A stretch of 64,000 bases of DNA from Acinetobacter sp. XS-4 (GCF_023920705.1 NZ_CP094657.1:2542001-2606000); one strand, 5' to 3'; numbered from the stretch's first letter, positions 1-10,239 are shown. Notes: generated from the sequence alone by a model not told the origin. A program made the numbers and translations.

Positions 1-1267
1 CCCTGCTCCACAAATGCCAAGCGAAAAGCTCGATGCAATGCGCCAAGCTGCAATTGATGCTGCACGTGCCGTAGATTATGTTGGTGCCGGTACGGTTGAG
101 TTTATTGTAGAACAAGACGGTACAGCGTATTTCATGGAAATGAATACTCGCTTACAAGTCGAACACCCTGTCACTGAAATGATTACAGGTGAAGACTTAG
201 TTGAATGGCAACTTCGTGTCGCTTATGGCGAACCTTTGCCTAAACTACAAAACGAATTGCAAATTCACGGACATGCGCTCGAAGCACGTATTTACGCCGA
301 AGAACCTGAAAAAGGCTTTTTACCTGCAATCGGTAAAATTGACTATCTACACTACCCAACTCAAAACCAATATGTGCGTGTAGACAGCGGTATTGTTGAA
401 GGCGATGAAATCACGACGTATTACGACCCAATGATTGCCAAATTGATCGTATGGGGTAAAAACCGTGAAGCTGCGCTCATTCAAATGCAGCATGCTTTAA
501 GTCAATTCCATGTCGATGGCTTAGGCAACAATATTGCCTTTCTGGAAAAGATTGTTCGTAGCGAATCTTTTAAACAAGCCAAGCTTGATACTAACCTGAT
601 TCAACGTGAACAAAACTTCTTGTTTAGCCCTGAAGAGATCAAACCAGAACTTGTAGTGGCAGCGGCATTTATTGAGTTTCTAAGCAAACTTAATAACAAC
701 AGTTCAAGCCAAAAACAACTTTGGCAGGCTCAACCACTTTGGCGTTTAAATATTGCCTATCAGCATAGCATTAAACTGAACTATTTAAACCAAAATATCC
801 AAATCAAGTTTGCCTCAAATGAAGATGGCTTCACCGCAGAATATAACGGACAAAGCTACCCAATTTCAGGTCAATTGATTGATGCACATACTGCCTCTGT
901 TCAAATTGATGGAACTCAGCAAAAGCTATCTTTTAACCAAAGTCAGCAAGGCATTACCTTGTTCCAAAATGGACAAAGTTATAAGTTTGCTTATATTCGC
1001 CAAGACTTTAATCAAGCAGATAGCCAAGCTGACGAAGGTCACTTAAAAGCCCCAATGCCTGGTGTGGTCACACAAGTACTGGTGAGCGCAAATCATAGCG
1101 TGAAGAAAGACGATATTTTAATGACGCTTGAAGCGATGAAAATGGAATATACCATTCGTGCCCCTAAAGACGGCTTGATTGTAGATTCCTATTTCCAAGT
1201 CGGTGATCAGGTCAAAGCTGGCGATGAGCTTGTGGAATTTCAGCCTGCACAGGAGGAAGTTGCATGA
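1..1267 (+). CDS. liuD: 3-methylcrotonyl-CoA carboxylase, biotin-containing subunit (3' part)
   Basis: This is the C-terminal part (about 420 codons) of a biotin-dependent acyl-CoA carboxylase alpha subunit; the reading frame is open from base 2 and the start lies before the window. The end of the biotin carboxylase domain is visible (FMEMNTRLQVEHPVTE motif), then the biotin carboxylase C-terminal domain, then a biotinyl domain with the EAMKMEY motif whose lysine codon is at 1139-1141. Such subunits carboxylate biotin with bicarbonate and ATP and pass the carboxyl group to the beta subunit. The next gene overlaps by 4 bp (ATGA) and encodes HMG-CoA lyase, so the leucine-degradation enzyme is much more likely than a propionyl- or acetyl-CoA carboxylase. 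The truncation is only the window edge. Confidence 0.88.
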   Translation, partial: PAPQMPSEKLDAMRQAAIDAARAVDYVGAGTVEFIVEQDGTAYFMEMNTRLQVEHPVTEMITGEDLVEWQLRVAYGEPLPKLQNELQIHGHALEARIYAEEPEKGFLPAIGKIDYLHYPTQNQYVRVDSGIVEGDEITTYYDPMIAKLIVWGKNREAALIQMQHALSQFHVDGLGNNIAFLEKIVRSESFKQAKLDTNLIQREQNFLFSPEEIKPELVVAAAFIEFLSKLNNNSSSQKQLWQAQPLWRLNIAYQHSIKLNYLNQNIQIKFASNEDGFTAEYNGQSYPISGQLIDAHTASVQIDGTQQKLSFNQSQQGITLFQNGQSYKFAYIRQDFNQADSQADEGHLKAPMPGVVTQVLVSANHSVKKDDILMTLEAMKMEYTIRAPKDGLIVDSYFQVGDQVKAGDELVEFQPAQEEVA

Positions 1268-2166
1268 GTGAGTTTGTCAAAATCGTGGAGGTCGGTCCCA
1301 GAGACGGCCTCCAAAACGAAAAGCAGGCTTTAACTGTCGAACAACGCTTAAACTTCATTAATGACCTGATTAATGCAGGTCTAAAATCGATTGAAGTCGG
1401 TTCATGCGTTTCCGCAAAATGGGTGCCGCAAATGGCTCAAAGTGATGAGCTATTTAAGCTGTTACCCCAAACAACCGATGTACAATTTAGTCTGCTCACC
1501 CCCAATATCAAAGGTTTTGAAACCGCTCAAGCGGTAGGATGCAAAGAGGTTGCGGTGTTTACCGCAGCTTCTGAAAGCTTTACCCGTAAAAATATCAACT
1601 GCTCAATCGACGAGAGCTTTGAAAAATTTAGTGATGTCATGACTGCTGCAAAAGCACATAACATACGTGTACGAGGTTATGTCTCTTGTATTGTCGATTG
1701 TCCTTATGAAGGCGCAATTGCTCCTGAGCAAGTCGTAAAAGTTGTTAAACGACTCTATGACATGGGCTGCTATGAAGTATCTTTAGGTGAAACCATTGGT
1801 ACGGCTACACCAGATCGAGTTCAAAAGGTTTGGCAAGCCTGTCTGGCTGAGCTAGATAGCTCAGTGTTAGCAGGACATTTCCACAACACCTATGGCATGG
1901 CGATTGCCAATATTTATCAGTCTTTACAGCAAGGCATTCGTGTTTTTGATTCGTCTCTTGCAGGTCTTGGTGGTTGCCCTTATGCCAAAGGTGCCTCTGG
2001 CAATGTATCGACCGAAGATCTGTTTTATTTGCTTTCACACATGGGATTTGAAACTGGCATTGACCTAGAAAAATTGATGCAAGCCAGCCAAAATATTAGC
2101 AATGTATTAAACCGAAAAAGCTTGTCCAATTATGCAAATGCTTATTGGCAAACCAAGTGTGCCTAG
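1264..2166 (+). CDS. liuE: Hydroxymethylglutaryl-CoA lyase
   Basis: A 300-residue TIM-barrel protein of the HMGL-like family. It cleaves 3-hydroxy-3-methylglutaryl-CoA to acetoacetate and acetyl-CoA, the last step of leucine degradation. The N-terminal VEVGPRDGLQNE motif supplies metal- and substrate-binding residues. The AGHFHNTYG histidines bind the metal, and GLGGCPYAKGASGN, near residue 237, carries the catalytic cysteine. The start overlaps the carboxylase stop by 4 bp, which implies translational coupling in one operon. It is the last gene of that operon, since the next gene lies on the opposite strand. Confidence 0.95.
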   Translation: MSEFVKIVEVGPRDGLQNEKQALTVEQRLNFINDLINAGLKSIEVGSCVSAKWVPQMAQSDELFKLLPQTTDVQFSLLTPNIKGFETAQAVGCKEVAVFTAASESFTRKNINCSIDESFEKFSDVMTAAKAHNIRVRGYVSCIVDCPYEGAIAPEQVVKVVKRLYDMGCYEVSLGETIGTATPDRVQKVWQACLAELDSSVLAGHFHNTYGMAIANIYQSLQQGIRVFDSSLAGLGGCPYAKGASGNVSTEDLFYLLSHMGFETGIDLEKLMQASQNISNVLNRKSLSNYANAYWQTKCA

Positions 2167-2188
2167 TCATAAATTAAAATAGCTCAGC

Positions 2189-2226
2189 ATCTGGTATAAG
2201 GCTTACTATTAGGCGAAGTACCAGAT
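2189..2226. repeat. Inverted repeat after the leucine operon
   Basis: Arms ATCTGGTA (2189-2196) and TACCAGAT (2219-2226) form a perfect 8-bp stem with a 22-nt loop, 22 bp after the HMG-CoA lyase stop. No U-tract follows, so it is not a canonical intrinsic terminator. It may stabilise the transcript end. The rest of 2167-2416 is AT-rich with nothing else I can support. Confidence 0.35.
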
Positions 2227-2416
2227 CATCCCATCTAATCTTTATCTCATTTCATTCAGGAATTGGGACTAATCTCTCATGCAATTTTTTTAAAATTTAT
2301 CATTTATCTTTGTATTAAATGCCTCTCTCAACAGAAGCATTCTCTACCCTATTTTTGTTCTAAATCCGTATTATTCTTCATCCTTTTTCAATTGTAGTCC
2401 TTAAAAATTTATCTGA

Positions 2417-3358
2417 TTATTTATAAAAATAAGAAGCATCCATTTCAATTCTTGGCGAAATATATTCTTCCACCCAGTCTAACCATGCACGCGTTTTAGC
2501 ATCGATAAAATGGCGTGAAGGCAATAGCGTATAAACCCCTATATCGGGCGAACGCCACTCTGGCAAGATATGGCATAATCTTCCATTCTGAACTGCATCT
2601 AAAGCCGAAAACATCGGCAATAACGCGATTCCCATATCCTGTTGCACAACATCTAACAATAACTCTGGGTTATCTGCAATGAGTTGCCCGCCAATGTCGA
2701 CTTGATAAGACTCACCACTTGTATTTAACAAATGCCAATCTGGCGTAATCGACGGGTTTACCAAGCGTAAACAGGCATGATCTTTTAATTCTTCTGGGGA
2801 CTTTGGTACTCCATGCTTTTCTAAATAAGCAGGCGAAGCACATAAAACAGAAAAGATAGTACCAATTCTGCGTGCAACAAAACGAGAATCTGTTAATGAT
2901 TCAGTCAGATACAGACTGACATCCACCCCTTTTGCCAACAGGTCTGGAACATACTGTGAGGTCGTATATTCCACGGTTAATTCAGGATAATGTTTGCAAA
3001 ACTCGGCCATGACAGGAAAGACGTAGTGATGCCCAAAGCTTCCCATACTTAATACACGTAAACGTCCTTTCGGTTTTGAGGCTGTTCCAGCGACTTCTGA
3101 TTCAGCTTCATCCACCATTGAAATGACTTGTCGACAACGTTCCGCATAAGCTGCACCAATATCAGTCAGTGCCTGCTGGCGCGTCGAGCGTTGTATGAGT
3201 TTTGTACCTAAGCGTGTTTCTAGCTCGCTGATAAGACGTGAAACCTGTGCTGTGGTCAGATCCATCTGCTCAGCTGCTGCTGTGAAACTCCCGCTATCAA
3301 TCACTTTCAGGAATGCATGCATTGCATGCAATAGTCCACCATCGAGATTTTTGCGCAT
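2417..3358 (-). CDS. LysR-family transcriptional regulator
   Basis: A 313-residue LysR-type regulator. It has an N-terminal winged helix-turn-helix (FLKVIDSGSFTAAAEQMDLTTAQVSRLISELE, about residues 16-47) and a periplasmic-binding-protein-like effector domain from about residue 95. Length is normal for the family. It is divergent from the indolepyruvate oxidoreductase gene across a 205-bp gap, the usual arrangement for a LysR regulator and its target, so control of iorAB is the natural inference. The effector is unknown. The best ribosome-binding sequence (AGGAAAA) lies rather far from the ATG. Confidence 0.88.
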   Translation of the reverse strand: MRKNLDGGLLHAMHAFLKVIDSGSFTAAAEQMDLTTAQVSRLISELETRLGTKLIQRSTRQQALTDIGAAYAERCRQVISMVDEAESEVAGTASKPKGRLRVLSMGSFGHHYVFPVMAEFCKHYPELTVEYTTSQYVPDLLAKGVDVSLYLTESLTDSRFVARRIGTIFSVLCASPAYLEKHGVPKSPEELKDHACLRLVNPSITPDWHLLNTSGESYQVDIGGQLIADNPELLLDVVQQDMGIALLPMFSALDAVQNGRLCHILPEWRSPDIGVYTLLPSRHFIDAKTRAWLDWVEEYISPRIEMDASYFYK

Positions 3359-3563
3359 AACGTAAATATGTTTTCCTAAATTACGGATTGTTGCACCAGT
3401 TTAGTTCAACCACAATGACTAAATGTACATACATTGGCACTAATTCTTTTTTAAGAAGAGGAACCGATCTTTTTTTATTTCGTATGTCACTTGCTCCAAA
3501 TATTCAACTGGATGTTGAAAAAAGAAAGTAGTCCGAGCTACTAAAAATTCTAAGGAGATATAA

Positions 3564-6500
3564 ATGAATATAGCTACAAAAGTCACTCCAAATATTATTG
3601 CAACAAAGGATGTGTCACTTGAAGATAAATATGTAAGTGATAACGGTACAGCATATATGACTGGCATTCAGGCACTTGTTCGGTTGCCTCTTGCCCAAAC
3701 TCGCCGTGACGCGATTAATGGTTATCATACTGCTGGTTTTATTTCTGGTTATCGCGGTTCTCCTGTTGGTAACTACGATAGTTTCCTTTGGCAAGTTCAA
3801 GGATTGCTTAAATCCCATAATGTTGTATTTCAACCTGGTGTAAACGAAGACTTAGCTGCTACCGCAATTTGGGGTACACAACAAGTTAACCTTTCAGGCC
3901 AAGGCAAATATGATGGAGTGTCTTCATGGTGGTATGGTAAAGGCCCAGGTGTTGACCGTTCAGGCGATGTACTCCGCCATGCTAACTTAGCTGGTACCTC
4001 TGAACGTGGTGGTGTTGTTGCTTTATTTGGTGATGACCACTCATGTAAATCTTCTACAATCCCGCATCAGTCTGAACATGTCATGATTGGTTGTGGTATT
4101 CCAATTTTCTACCCAACATCCGTTCAACAAATTTTAGACTTTGGTGTACACGCTATTGCTGTCTCACGTTTTTCTGGCCTATGGTCTTCAATGAAGCTGG
4201 TTAGTGAAATTGTAGAAACTTCTGCTTCAGTTCATGTTGACCTTAACCGAGTTACTCCGGTGATACCAGAAGATGTCGATTTCCCTGCCGACGGCGTCAA
4301 CATTCGCTGGCCAGATCATGGCATTCAGCAAGAAGAACGTCTTTATAAATATCGCTTACCTGCTGTTTTGGCTTATGCCCGCGCGAATAAAATCAACACC
4401 GTAACATGGCCGTGTGAAAATGCCCGTATTGGTATTGCCGCAAGTGGTAAAGGTTATTTAGATACGATTGAAGCCCTACGCATTTTAGGTATTGAAGATG
4501 AAACTGCCCAACAGCTTGGGCTACGTGTTTATCAAGTTGGTCTAATTTGGCCTTTAGAACCTCAAGGCGTTCGTGAGTTTGCAGAAGGTTTGCAAGAACT
4601 GATCGTTATTGAAGAAAAACGTCCAATTATTGAAGCACAAATTAAAGATGAGCTGTACTCACTTCCTGATGGCAAACGCCCACATGTGATTGGTAAAGCC
4701 ACCGATGGGAAAGGTGAATGGAGTACCTCTATTGAAGAAGCACCACTCATTGGTCACTATGAGTTTCAGCCTGAACCTATTGCAAAAATGCTGGCTGCTC
4801 GCTTCTTAAAACTAGATATTCCAGAAAGCTTAAAAGTACAAATTCAAAGCAGAATCGACTTACTTCTAAAAGCAGAGCAAGAATCAAAACGTGTTATTGA
4901 TCTTGCTGAACGTAAACCGTATTTCTGTAGTGGTTGTCCTCATAATTCTTCAACAGTCGTCCCTGAAGGTAGCCGTGCCCTAGGTGGTATCGGTTGTCAC
5001 TATATTGCAGTTTCACTTGACCGTGGTACCGAAACATTCTCTCAAATGGGTGGTGAAGGTGTAAGCTGGGTGGGTGCATCGCACTTTACCAATGAAAAAC
5101 ACATTTTTGCCAACCTTGGTGATGGAACATATTTCCACTCAGGTTACTTAGCAATTCGTCAATCCATCGCTGCAAAAATTAATATTACCTACAAAATCCT
5201 CTATAACGATGCGGTCGCTATGACAGGTGGTCAGCATGTAGATGGACATTTGAGCGTTGCACAGTTAACTCGTCAGCTCGCTGCCGAAGGTATTAAAAAA
5301 CAAGTCATCGTGACTGATGAAGTTAAACTATTAAACGAAGAAGATGGTATTGCACTGGGTGTAGAAATTCGCCACCGTAATGAACTCGATAAAGTTCAAC
5401 GTGAGTTGCGTGAAGTTTCAGGTGTAACCGCTTTAATTTATGTACAAACCTGTGCGAGTGAAAAACGCCGTCGCCGTAAACGTGATGTCTATCCTGACCC
5501 AGCTGAGCGTTTATACATTAGCAGTGATATTTGCGAAGGCTGTGGCGACTGCTCTAAAAAATCAAACTGCTTATCTATTGAGCCAGTAGAGACAGCTTTA
5601 GGTACTAAACGTCAAATTAACCAAAGTAGCTGTAATAAAGACTTCACTTGTGCCGAAGGGTTCTGCCCTAGTTTTGTGACTGTTCATACACGTGATATGA
5701 AACGTCCAGCTAAATTTGAAGGAATTAGTGCAGGCTGGCCGACATCACCAATCATTCCTCAGTTATATGACATTCCAAGTCGTATTATGGTCGGTGGTAT
5801 TGGTGGTACAGGTGTGGTGACTATCGGTGCACTGCTTGGTATGGCAGCTCATCTAGAAGGTAAAGCAACCCGTGTTATGGACATGGCTGGACTTGCTCAA
5901 AAAGGTGGTACGGTTTATTCATACGTACAACTTGCAGCAAGTGATGAACAAATTTCTTCTACCAAAATTCCGGCAGGACAATGTGAACTACTCATTGGTG
6001 CAGATGCCGTAGTCGCTGGTGGTAACGCTGCTCTATCTCGCTTAAAAGATGATGCTTTGGTTATTGTGAATGAAGACAGTACTCCTACTTCTGACTTTAT
6101 TAAATCTCGTGACTGGTATGCACCGATTAGCGATTTAATTGATCGTCTTCGTGGTCGTGTACGTCAAGGTCAACTGGTTTCTCTGCCGGCAGCTCGCATT
6201 GCAACACAACTGTTAGGTGATTCAATCTATACCAACCAGTTATTACTTGGTATGGCTTGGCAATCTGGTCGCATTCCGCTATTACGTGAAAGCATTGAAA
6301 AAGCAATTCGCCTAAATGGTACTGCTGTTGAAAAGAACCTTGAAGCTTTCCGTGTGGGTTGTCATCTTGCAAGTGACCCAACTTTAGCGGCACGCTTAGT
6401 TGCGGCAATGCCAAAAACTAAAACTCCGCAAACTTTGGCTGAACTTGTTGAAGACCGCTCTACTCGTCTGACAGACTATTGGAATGAAGCTTATGCAGCT

Positions 6501-7046
6501 AAATATCGTACCCTTGTTGAGCTGGCTGCTAAAAAATTACCAGAAGAGTTAACAGGTACCATTGCAACTCAGCTTTATAGAGTCATGGCGTATAAAGATG
6601 AATATGAAGTTGCACGTCTTTTAACAGGTAAAAGCTTCAAAGAGTCAATTGAAACCCAGTTCGGTAAAGGCTTACGTTTAACATATCACCTTGCTCCACC
6701 AGCTTTACTGGGTGGCCTGCAAAATATTCGTAAACGTGCGTTTGGTTACTGGATGCGCTTCCCGATGATGATGCTTGCGCGCTTACAATGGCTTCGTGAA
6801 ACTTTCCTTGACCCATTTGCACGTCAAGAAGAACGTCAACACGAACAAGCATGGCGTGACCGTTATATCGCATTTGTTGAAGCACTTGTTGAAGCGCCAG
6901 ACAATCATAACTTGGCAGTCGCTGAACAAATTGCAAAATTACCAGCTGAAGTTCGTGGTTATGGCCATATTAAAATGAAAGCAATGGACGCTGCAAAACA
7001 GCGTTGGGATGAACTTACCCCAACACTCATTAAAGTGCGTAGCTAA
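3564..7046 (+). CDS. iorA: Indolepyruvate ferredoxin oxidoreductase, fused alpha/gamma form
   Basis: An 1160-residue 2-oxoacid:acceptor oxidoreductase with the usually separate IorA and IorB parts in one chain. It oxidatively decarboxylates aryl or branched 2-oxoacids (indolepyruvate, phenylpyruvate) to the acyl-CoA, using thiamine diphosphate and iron-sulfur clusters. The TPP site is NLGDGTYFHSG near residue 518. A cysteine-rich cluster segment CEGCGDCSKKSNC lies near residue 655, followed by CNKDFTCAEGFC. The gamma-type domain begins at GGIGGTGVVTIG near residue 743. The start has a strong AAGGAGAT ribosome-binding site. The gene ends at a shared bidirectional terminator. In aerobic proteobacteria this long form is linked to aromatic amino acid breakdown; the true substrate cannot be read from sequence. 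Confidence 0.9.
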   Translation: MNIATKVTPNIIATKDVSLEDKYVSDNGTAYMTGIQALVRLPLAQTRRDAINGYHTAGFISGYRGSPVGNYDSFLWQVQGLLKSHNVVFQPGVNEDLAATAIWGTQQVNLSGQGKYDGVSSWWYGKGPGVDRSGDVLRHANLAGTSERGGVVALFGDDHSCKSSTIPHQSEHVMIGCGIPIFYPTSVQQILDFGVHAIAVSRFSGLWSSMKLVSEIVETSASVHVDLNRVTPVIPEDVDFPADGVNIRWPDHGIQQEERLYKYRLPAVLAYARANKINTVTWPCENARIGIAASGKGYLDTIEALRILGIEDETAQQLGLRVYQVGLIWPLEPQGVREFAEGLQELIVIEEKRPIIEAQIKDELYSLPDGKRPHVIGKATDGKGEWSTSIEEAPLIGHYEFQPEPIAKMLAARFLKLDIPESLKVQIQSRIDLLLKAEQESKRVIDLAERKPYFCSGCPHNSSTVVPEGSRALGGIGCHYIAVSLDRGTETFSQMGGEGVSWVGASHFTNEKHIFANLGDGTYFHSGYLAIRQSIAAKINITYKILYNDAVAMTGGQHVDGHLSVAQLTRQLAAEGIKKQVIVTDEVKLLNEEDGIALGVEIRHRNELDKVQRELREVSGVTALIYVQTCASEKRRRRKRDVYPDPAERLYISSDICEGCGDCSKKSNCLSIEPVETALGTKRQINQSSCNKDFTCAEGFCPSFVTVHTRDMKRPAKFEGISAGWPTSPIIPQLYDIPSRIMVGGIGGTGVVTIGALLGMAAHLEGKATRVMDMAGLAQKGGTVYSYVQLAASDEQISSTKIPAGQCELLIGADAVVAGGNAALSRLKDDALVIVNEDSTPTSDFIKSRDWYAPISDLIDRLRGRVRQGQLVSLPAARIATQLLGDSIYTNQLLLGMAWQSGRIPLLRESIEKAIRLNGTAVEKNLEAFRVGCHLASDPTLAARLVAAMPKTKTPQTLAELVEDRSTRLTDYWNEAYAAKYRTLVELAAKKLPEELTGTIATQLYRVMAYKDEYEVARLLTGKSFKESIETQFGKGLRLTYHLAPPALLGGLQNIRKRAFGYWMRFPMMMLARLQWLRETFLDPFARQEERQHEQAWRDRYIAFVEALVEAPDNHNLAVAEQIAKLPAEVRGYGHIKMKAMDAAKQRWDELTPTLIKVRS

Positions 7047-7074
7047 GAAATGCTTGTAATTTAGATCTGAAAAT

Positions 7075-7105
7075 AAAAAAAGTCATCCTTAGCGATGACT
7101 TTTTT
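7075..7105. terminator. Bidirectional intrinsic terminator
   Basis: GTCATC and GATGAC form a 6-bp stem around a 6-nt loop, flanked by AAAAAA on the left and TTTTTT on the right, so the stem extends through A:T pairs and works in both directions. It sits between the convergent indolepyruvate oxidoreductase and thioesterase genes. Confidence 0.92.
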
Positions 7106-7119
7106 ATTAACTGAAATAT

Positions 7120-7923
7120 TTATTTAGCCATTTTACGTAATGTCAAAATCTGTTCGCTTCGGCCAAATGGGCCATACACATCATGTAAAACTGCACTGGT
7201 TAAACCAATACCATCCGAACCATATTGCTGAACGGTTTCCAGCCCCAACCATTTACCTTGCGGATAACGGTGCATGTGAACTTGCAAATCAAGATTTGGG
7301 AAGCCCCACGTAAATTCGCCTTCTTGTCTAGGCACAATTCCGTTTGCGGTATCTATCATGCCAATCAAATGGGCAAAATCTGTCGTCGACTGCCCTTCAA
7401 CCATTTCTTTATCATTATTGAGCCAAACAATACCTTTACCTGCGCGGTGTTGATCATCAGTTTTAGTGACGAGTGTCTGGATAAAACCACCCGGCCATCT
7501 TTTCATACCCGTCCATTCGGTAAAGGTATCTGGGTGATGAACTGGCTGATCTTCAAGCCCAGCAATATCGGAACTATCTTGAGTGCACATGCGCCACGCT
7601 CTAGCCACAATGCAAGTTTTACCCTGTGCTTGCATTTCGGCTTCAATCAGTTCAATCGTTTTACCCGCACGAATCACATGTGTCTTAATCGTAAATTCAC
7701 CAAATGCAATTAGTCCAAAAATATCAAAACTAATTCGACCAATGCGCATATCTTGTCGTGGCGAAAATTGCTCTAACTCAGCTGCGATTACGCCACTTGC
7801 AGGGGCCATATGCTGTTCATGAGGGTTCCATGCCCCTTGTGCATGAACAGTTGAGCAATAATGAGCAATAACTTCGCCTTGAGGACCAATTGTTCTATTC
7901 AGTAACTGATAATAAGCATTCAT
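7120..7923 (-). CDS. Acyl-CoA thioesterase family protein
   Basis: A 267-residue protein that looks like a TesB/4HBT-type double hot-dog thioesterase, which hydrolyses acyl-CoA to free acid and CoA. The visible support is the WGFPNLDLQVHMHRYPQGKWLGLETVQQYGSDGIGLTSAVLHD C-terminal half, the segment that carries the catalytic Asp/Gln/Thr region in such proteins, and a normal length. It is preceded by a good AAGGAAAG ribosome-binding site. It shares its strand with the acyl-CoA dehydrogenase upstream (195 bp away), which suggests a role in trimming CoA esters in fatty or dicarboxylic acid catabolism. The specific substrate is unknown. Confidence 0.75.
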   Translation of the reverse strand: MNAYYQLLNRTIGPQGEVIAHYCSTVHAQGAWNPHEQHMAPASGVIAAELEQFSPRQDMRIGRISFDIFGLIAFGEFTIKTHVIRAGKTIELIEAEMQAQGKTCIVARAWRMCTQDSSDIAGLEDQPVHHPDTFTEWTGMKRWPGGFIQTLVTKTDDQHRAGKGIVWLNNDKEMVEGQSTTDFAHLIGMIDTANGIVPRQEGEFTWGFPNLDLQVHMHRYPQGKWLGLETVQQYGSDGIGLTSAVLHDVYGPFGRSEQILTLRKMAK

Positions 7924-8118
7924 GATTTCTTTCCTTAGTCCTTATCCAACATTAATATTTGATGAAAATTCATGTTTTAATGCTTATGTTAACCCTCTAT
8001 TTCTTTGGCTCAACTGGTTTTTCCTACCAAAAACTCATGAGTCTAAAATTACAAATTTAATCACTAGGTAAAATTACGCATGTCAATTTCACCCAGCGAT
8101 CCTAAAAATTACTAGTCA

Positions 8119-9921
8119 TTAAAATGCAAAAGCATCTTGGTCAAGTTCCATCACAGATTCAGCTCCAGACTCAATAGAAGCGGCATGACTCTGTGTACGA
8201 TGTAAAAGTTTTTGATAGAAAAACTTAGCTGTCGTTAATTTTGCTTTATAAAAAGCTTCCTCTTTTGTACCCACCTCTAATTTTTCATGGGCAACTTGTG
8301 CCATTCGCGCCCACAAATAAGCGAACACGACGTAACTAGAAAAATAAAGATAATCTACTGAAGCTGCCCCTATTTCTTCTGAGTTGTGCTTTGCTTTGTC
8401 GGCAATCGTTTTGGTCAGTGACAACCATTGTTGCTTAAGCTCAGCTAATTTTTCTAAATAAGGTTTTAACACTTCATTTGATTGCTGTTGACCAATAAAT
8501 TGATCAATTAAGTCCGTCATATTTTTTAGAAGTTTGCCTTCCGACTTGAGGACTTTACGTGCAAGCAGATCTAAAGACTGAATCTCGGTGGTTCCCTCAT
8601 ACAATGTTGAGATACGCGCATCACGTACAATCTGCTCCATACCATGCTCAACAATAAAGCCATGCCCACCAAATACTTGAACACCATGCTTAGCGGATTC
8701 ATTGCCTGATTCTGTTAAAAAAGCTTTAGCAATTGGCGTTAAAAAAGCCAGTAATTCATCGGAGTGCTTTTGCTGTTCCTGATCGTTTGAACTTTCCACA
8801 ATATCGACATGCTGAGCTAAAAAGTAAGTCAATGCACGGCCACCTTCAGAAAAAGCTTTTTGCGTCATTAACATTGATCGCACAGCGGGATGCACAATAA
8901 TTGGGTCGGCATTTTTCTCAGGATATTGAGGACCAGATAGCGAACGCATGGCGAGCCGCTCTTTGGCATAACTTAATGCGCCTTGAAATGAAATTTCAGA
9001 AGCAGCAAGCCCTTGCACTGCCGTTCCAATACGTGCGGTATTCATGAAGGTAAACATACAATTGAGCCCACGATTTTCAGGGCCAATCAGATAACCTTTC
9101 GCACCATCAAAATTCAATACACAGGTGGCATTACCATGGATCCCCATTTTATGTTCAATCGCACTACAAACGACTTTATTACGGTCCAGCACCTGACCGT
9201 CGTCACTCACATTAAATTTAGGCACAATAAATAAAGAAATACCTTTAGTCCCTGCGGGTGCTTGAGGCAAACGGGCTAAAACAATATGAATAATATTTTC
9301 AGAAAGATCGTGTTCGCCTGCCGAGATAAAAATCTTTTCACCTGTAATGGAATAACTACCGTCAGGATTTGGTTCTGCTTTAGTTCTAATTAACCCAAGG
9401 TCCGAACCCGCATGTGATTCGGTTAAACACATCGTTCCGGTCCAGACGCCACTAATCAACTTAGTTAAAAACTTTTGCTTTTGCTGTTCGGTACCATGAT
9501 GCTCAATCGTTCTCATTGCACCATGAGACAAGCCCGGATACATTGCCCAAGCCCAATTAGAACCACATAACATTTCAGAAATGGCAATTCGCAATAAGGT
9601 CGGCAAGCCTTGCCCACCATATTCTGGGTCAGCGGTTAGTGAGGTAAACCCAAGCTCAGCATATTTTTGGTAGGCTTCTTTAAAACCTTTCGGCGTTGTG
9701 ACTACGCCTTGATTTAAATGGCACCCTTCCTGATCGCCATTTTGGTTAATAGGTGCCAATTCATTTTCACAAAAATCTGCTGCTGCCTCTAAGTATTGAT
9801 CAATTAATTCTCGATTTACGCTTTCCTGATATTTGCTTAAACCTTGATAGTTCTGTTCTGTTTGAAGCATTTCATGCAGCACAAATTGCATATCGCGTAA
9901 TGGAGCTTTGTATAAAGGCAT
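8119..9921 (-). CDS. Long-form acyl-CoA dehydrogenase
   Basis: A 600-residue FAD acyl-CoA dehydrogenase with the extra N-terminal segment and C-terminal domain of the long proteobacterial class (about 590-600 residues), not the 380-residue class. CLTESHAGSDLG near residue 172 is the flavin/substrate loop. QVFGGHGFIVEHGMEQIVRDARISTLYEGTTEIQ holds the C-terminal signature; the glutamate of YEGTTE is not necessarily the base, because in this class it is often placed elsewhere. It introduces the alpha-beta double bond into an acyl-CoA and passes electrons to ETF. A strong AAAGGA site precedes the ATG. The upstream gap holds IclR-type dyads. Confidence 0.9.
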   Translation of the reverse strand: MPLYKAPLRDMQFVLHEMLQTEQNYQGLSKYQESVNRELIDQYLEAAADFCENELAPINQNGDQEGCHLNQGVVTTPKGFKEAYQKYAELGFTSLTADPEYGGQGLPTLLRIAISEMLCGSNWAWAMYPGLSHGAMRTIEHHGTEQQKQKFLTKLISGVWTGTMCLTESHAGSDLGLIRTKAEPNPDGSYSITGEKIFISAGEHDLSENIIHIVLARLPQAPAGTKGISLFIVPKFNVSDDGQVLDRNKVVCSAIEHKMGIHGNATCVLNFDGAKGYLIGPENRGLNCMFTFMNTARIGTAVQGLAASEISFQGALSYAKERLAMRSLSGPQYPEKNADPIIVHPAVRSMLMTQKAFSEGGRALTYFLAQHVDIVESSNDQEQQKHSDELLAFLTPIAKAFLTESGNESAKHGVQVFGGHGFIVEHGMEQIVRDARISTLYEGTTEIQSLDLLARKVLKSEGKLLKNMTDLIDQFIGQQQSNEVLKPYLEKLAELKQQWLSLTKTIADKAKHNSEEIGAASVDYLYFSSYVVFAYLWARMAQVAHEKLEVGTKEEAFYKAKLTTAKFFYQKLLHRTQSHAASIESGAESVMELDQDAFAF

Positions 9922-10239
9922 AGTTTTTTCCTTTCACGTTACTACCTGTGTAATAGGCAGATATCGTTTTTTCCTTGAATGGACTTTTATTGTTTCAATC
10001 TCACCAAAATATCAAAAAATTTCTTATAGCAAAATATATTTTCACTAATTTAATAAAATTATCGTAACTCAGAAATAGATACAAAACATAAATACATGTT
10101 TTAAAATACAAATATAGAATAAAAAGTAATTAGTATTAATTAATTAGATTAAATTTAATTTTGTATTGCAAAATTTTATTCCGTAAAAATTCAATTTATA
10201 GTATCGTGATTAGATTGCTTAATTATCCAAGGACGATTC
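9922..10239. promoter_or_regulatory. Divergent AT-rich control region
   Basis: This 318-bp gap separates the leftward acyl-CoA dehydrogenase from the rightward thioesterase and must hold both promoters. Visible elements are an inverted repeat AAAACAT-6 nt-ATGTTTT at 10083-10102 and an IclR-type dyad at 10159-10173. No single -35/-10 pair stands out from the very AT-rich background. Confidence 0.5.
10159..10173. promoter_or_regulatory. Putative IclR-type operator
   Basis: TTTTGTATTGCAAAA is a 7-1-7 dyad with six of seven arm positions paired. It matches 11 of 14 informative positions of the perfect dyad TTTCGCA-C-TGCGAAA found before the IclR gene ending at 26170. It lies 66 bp before the thioesterase start. 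Confidence 0.45.
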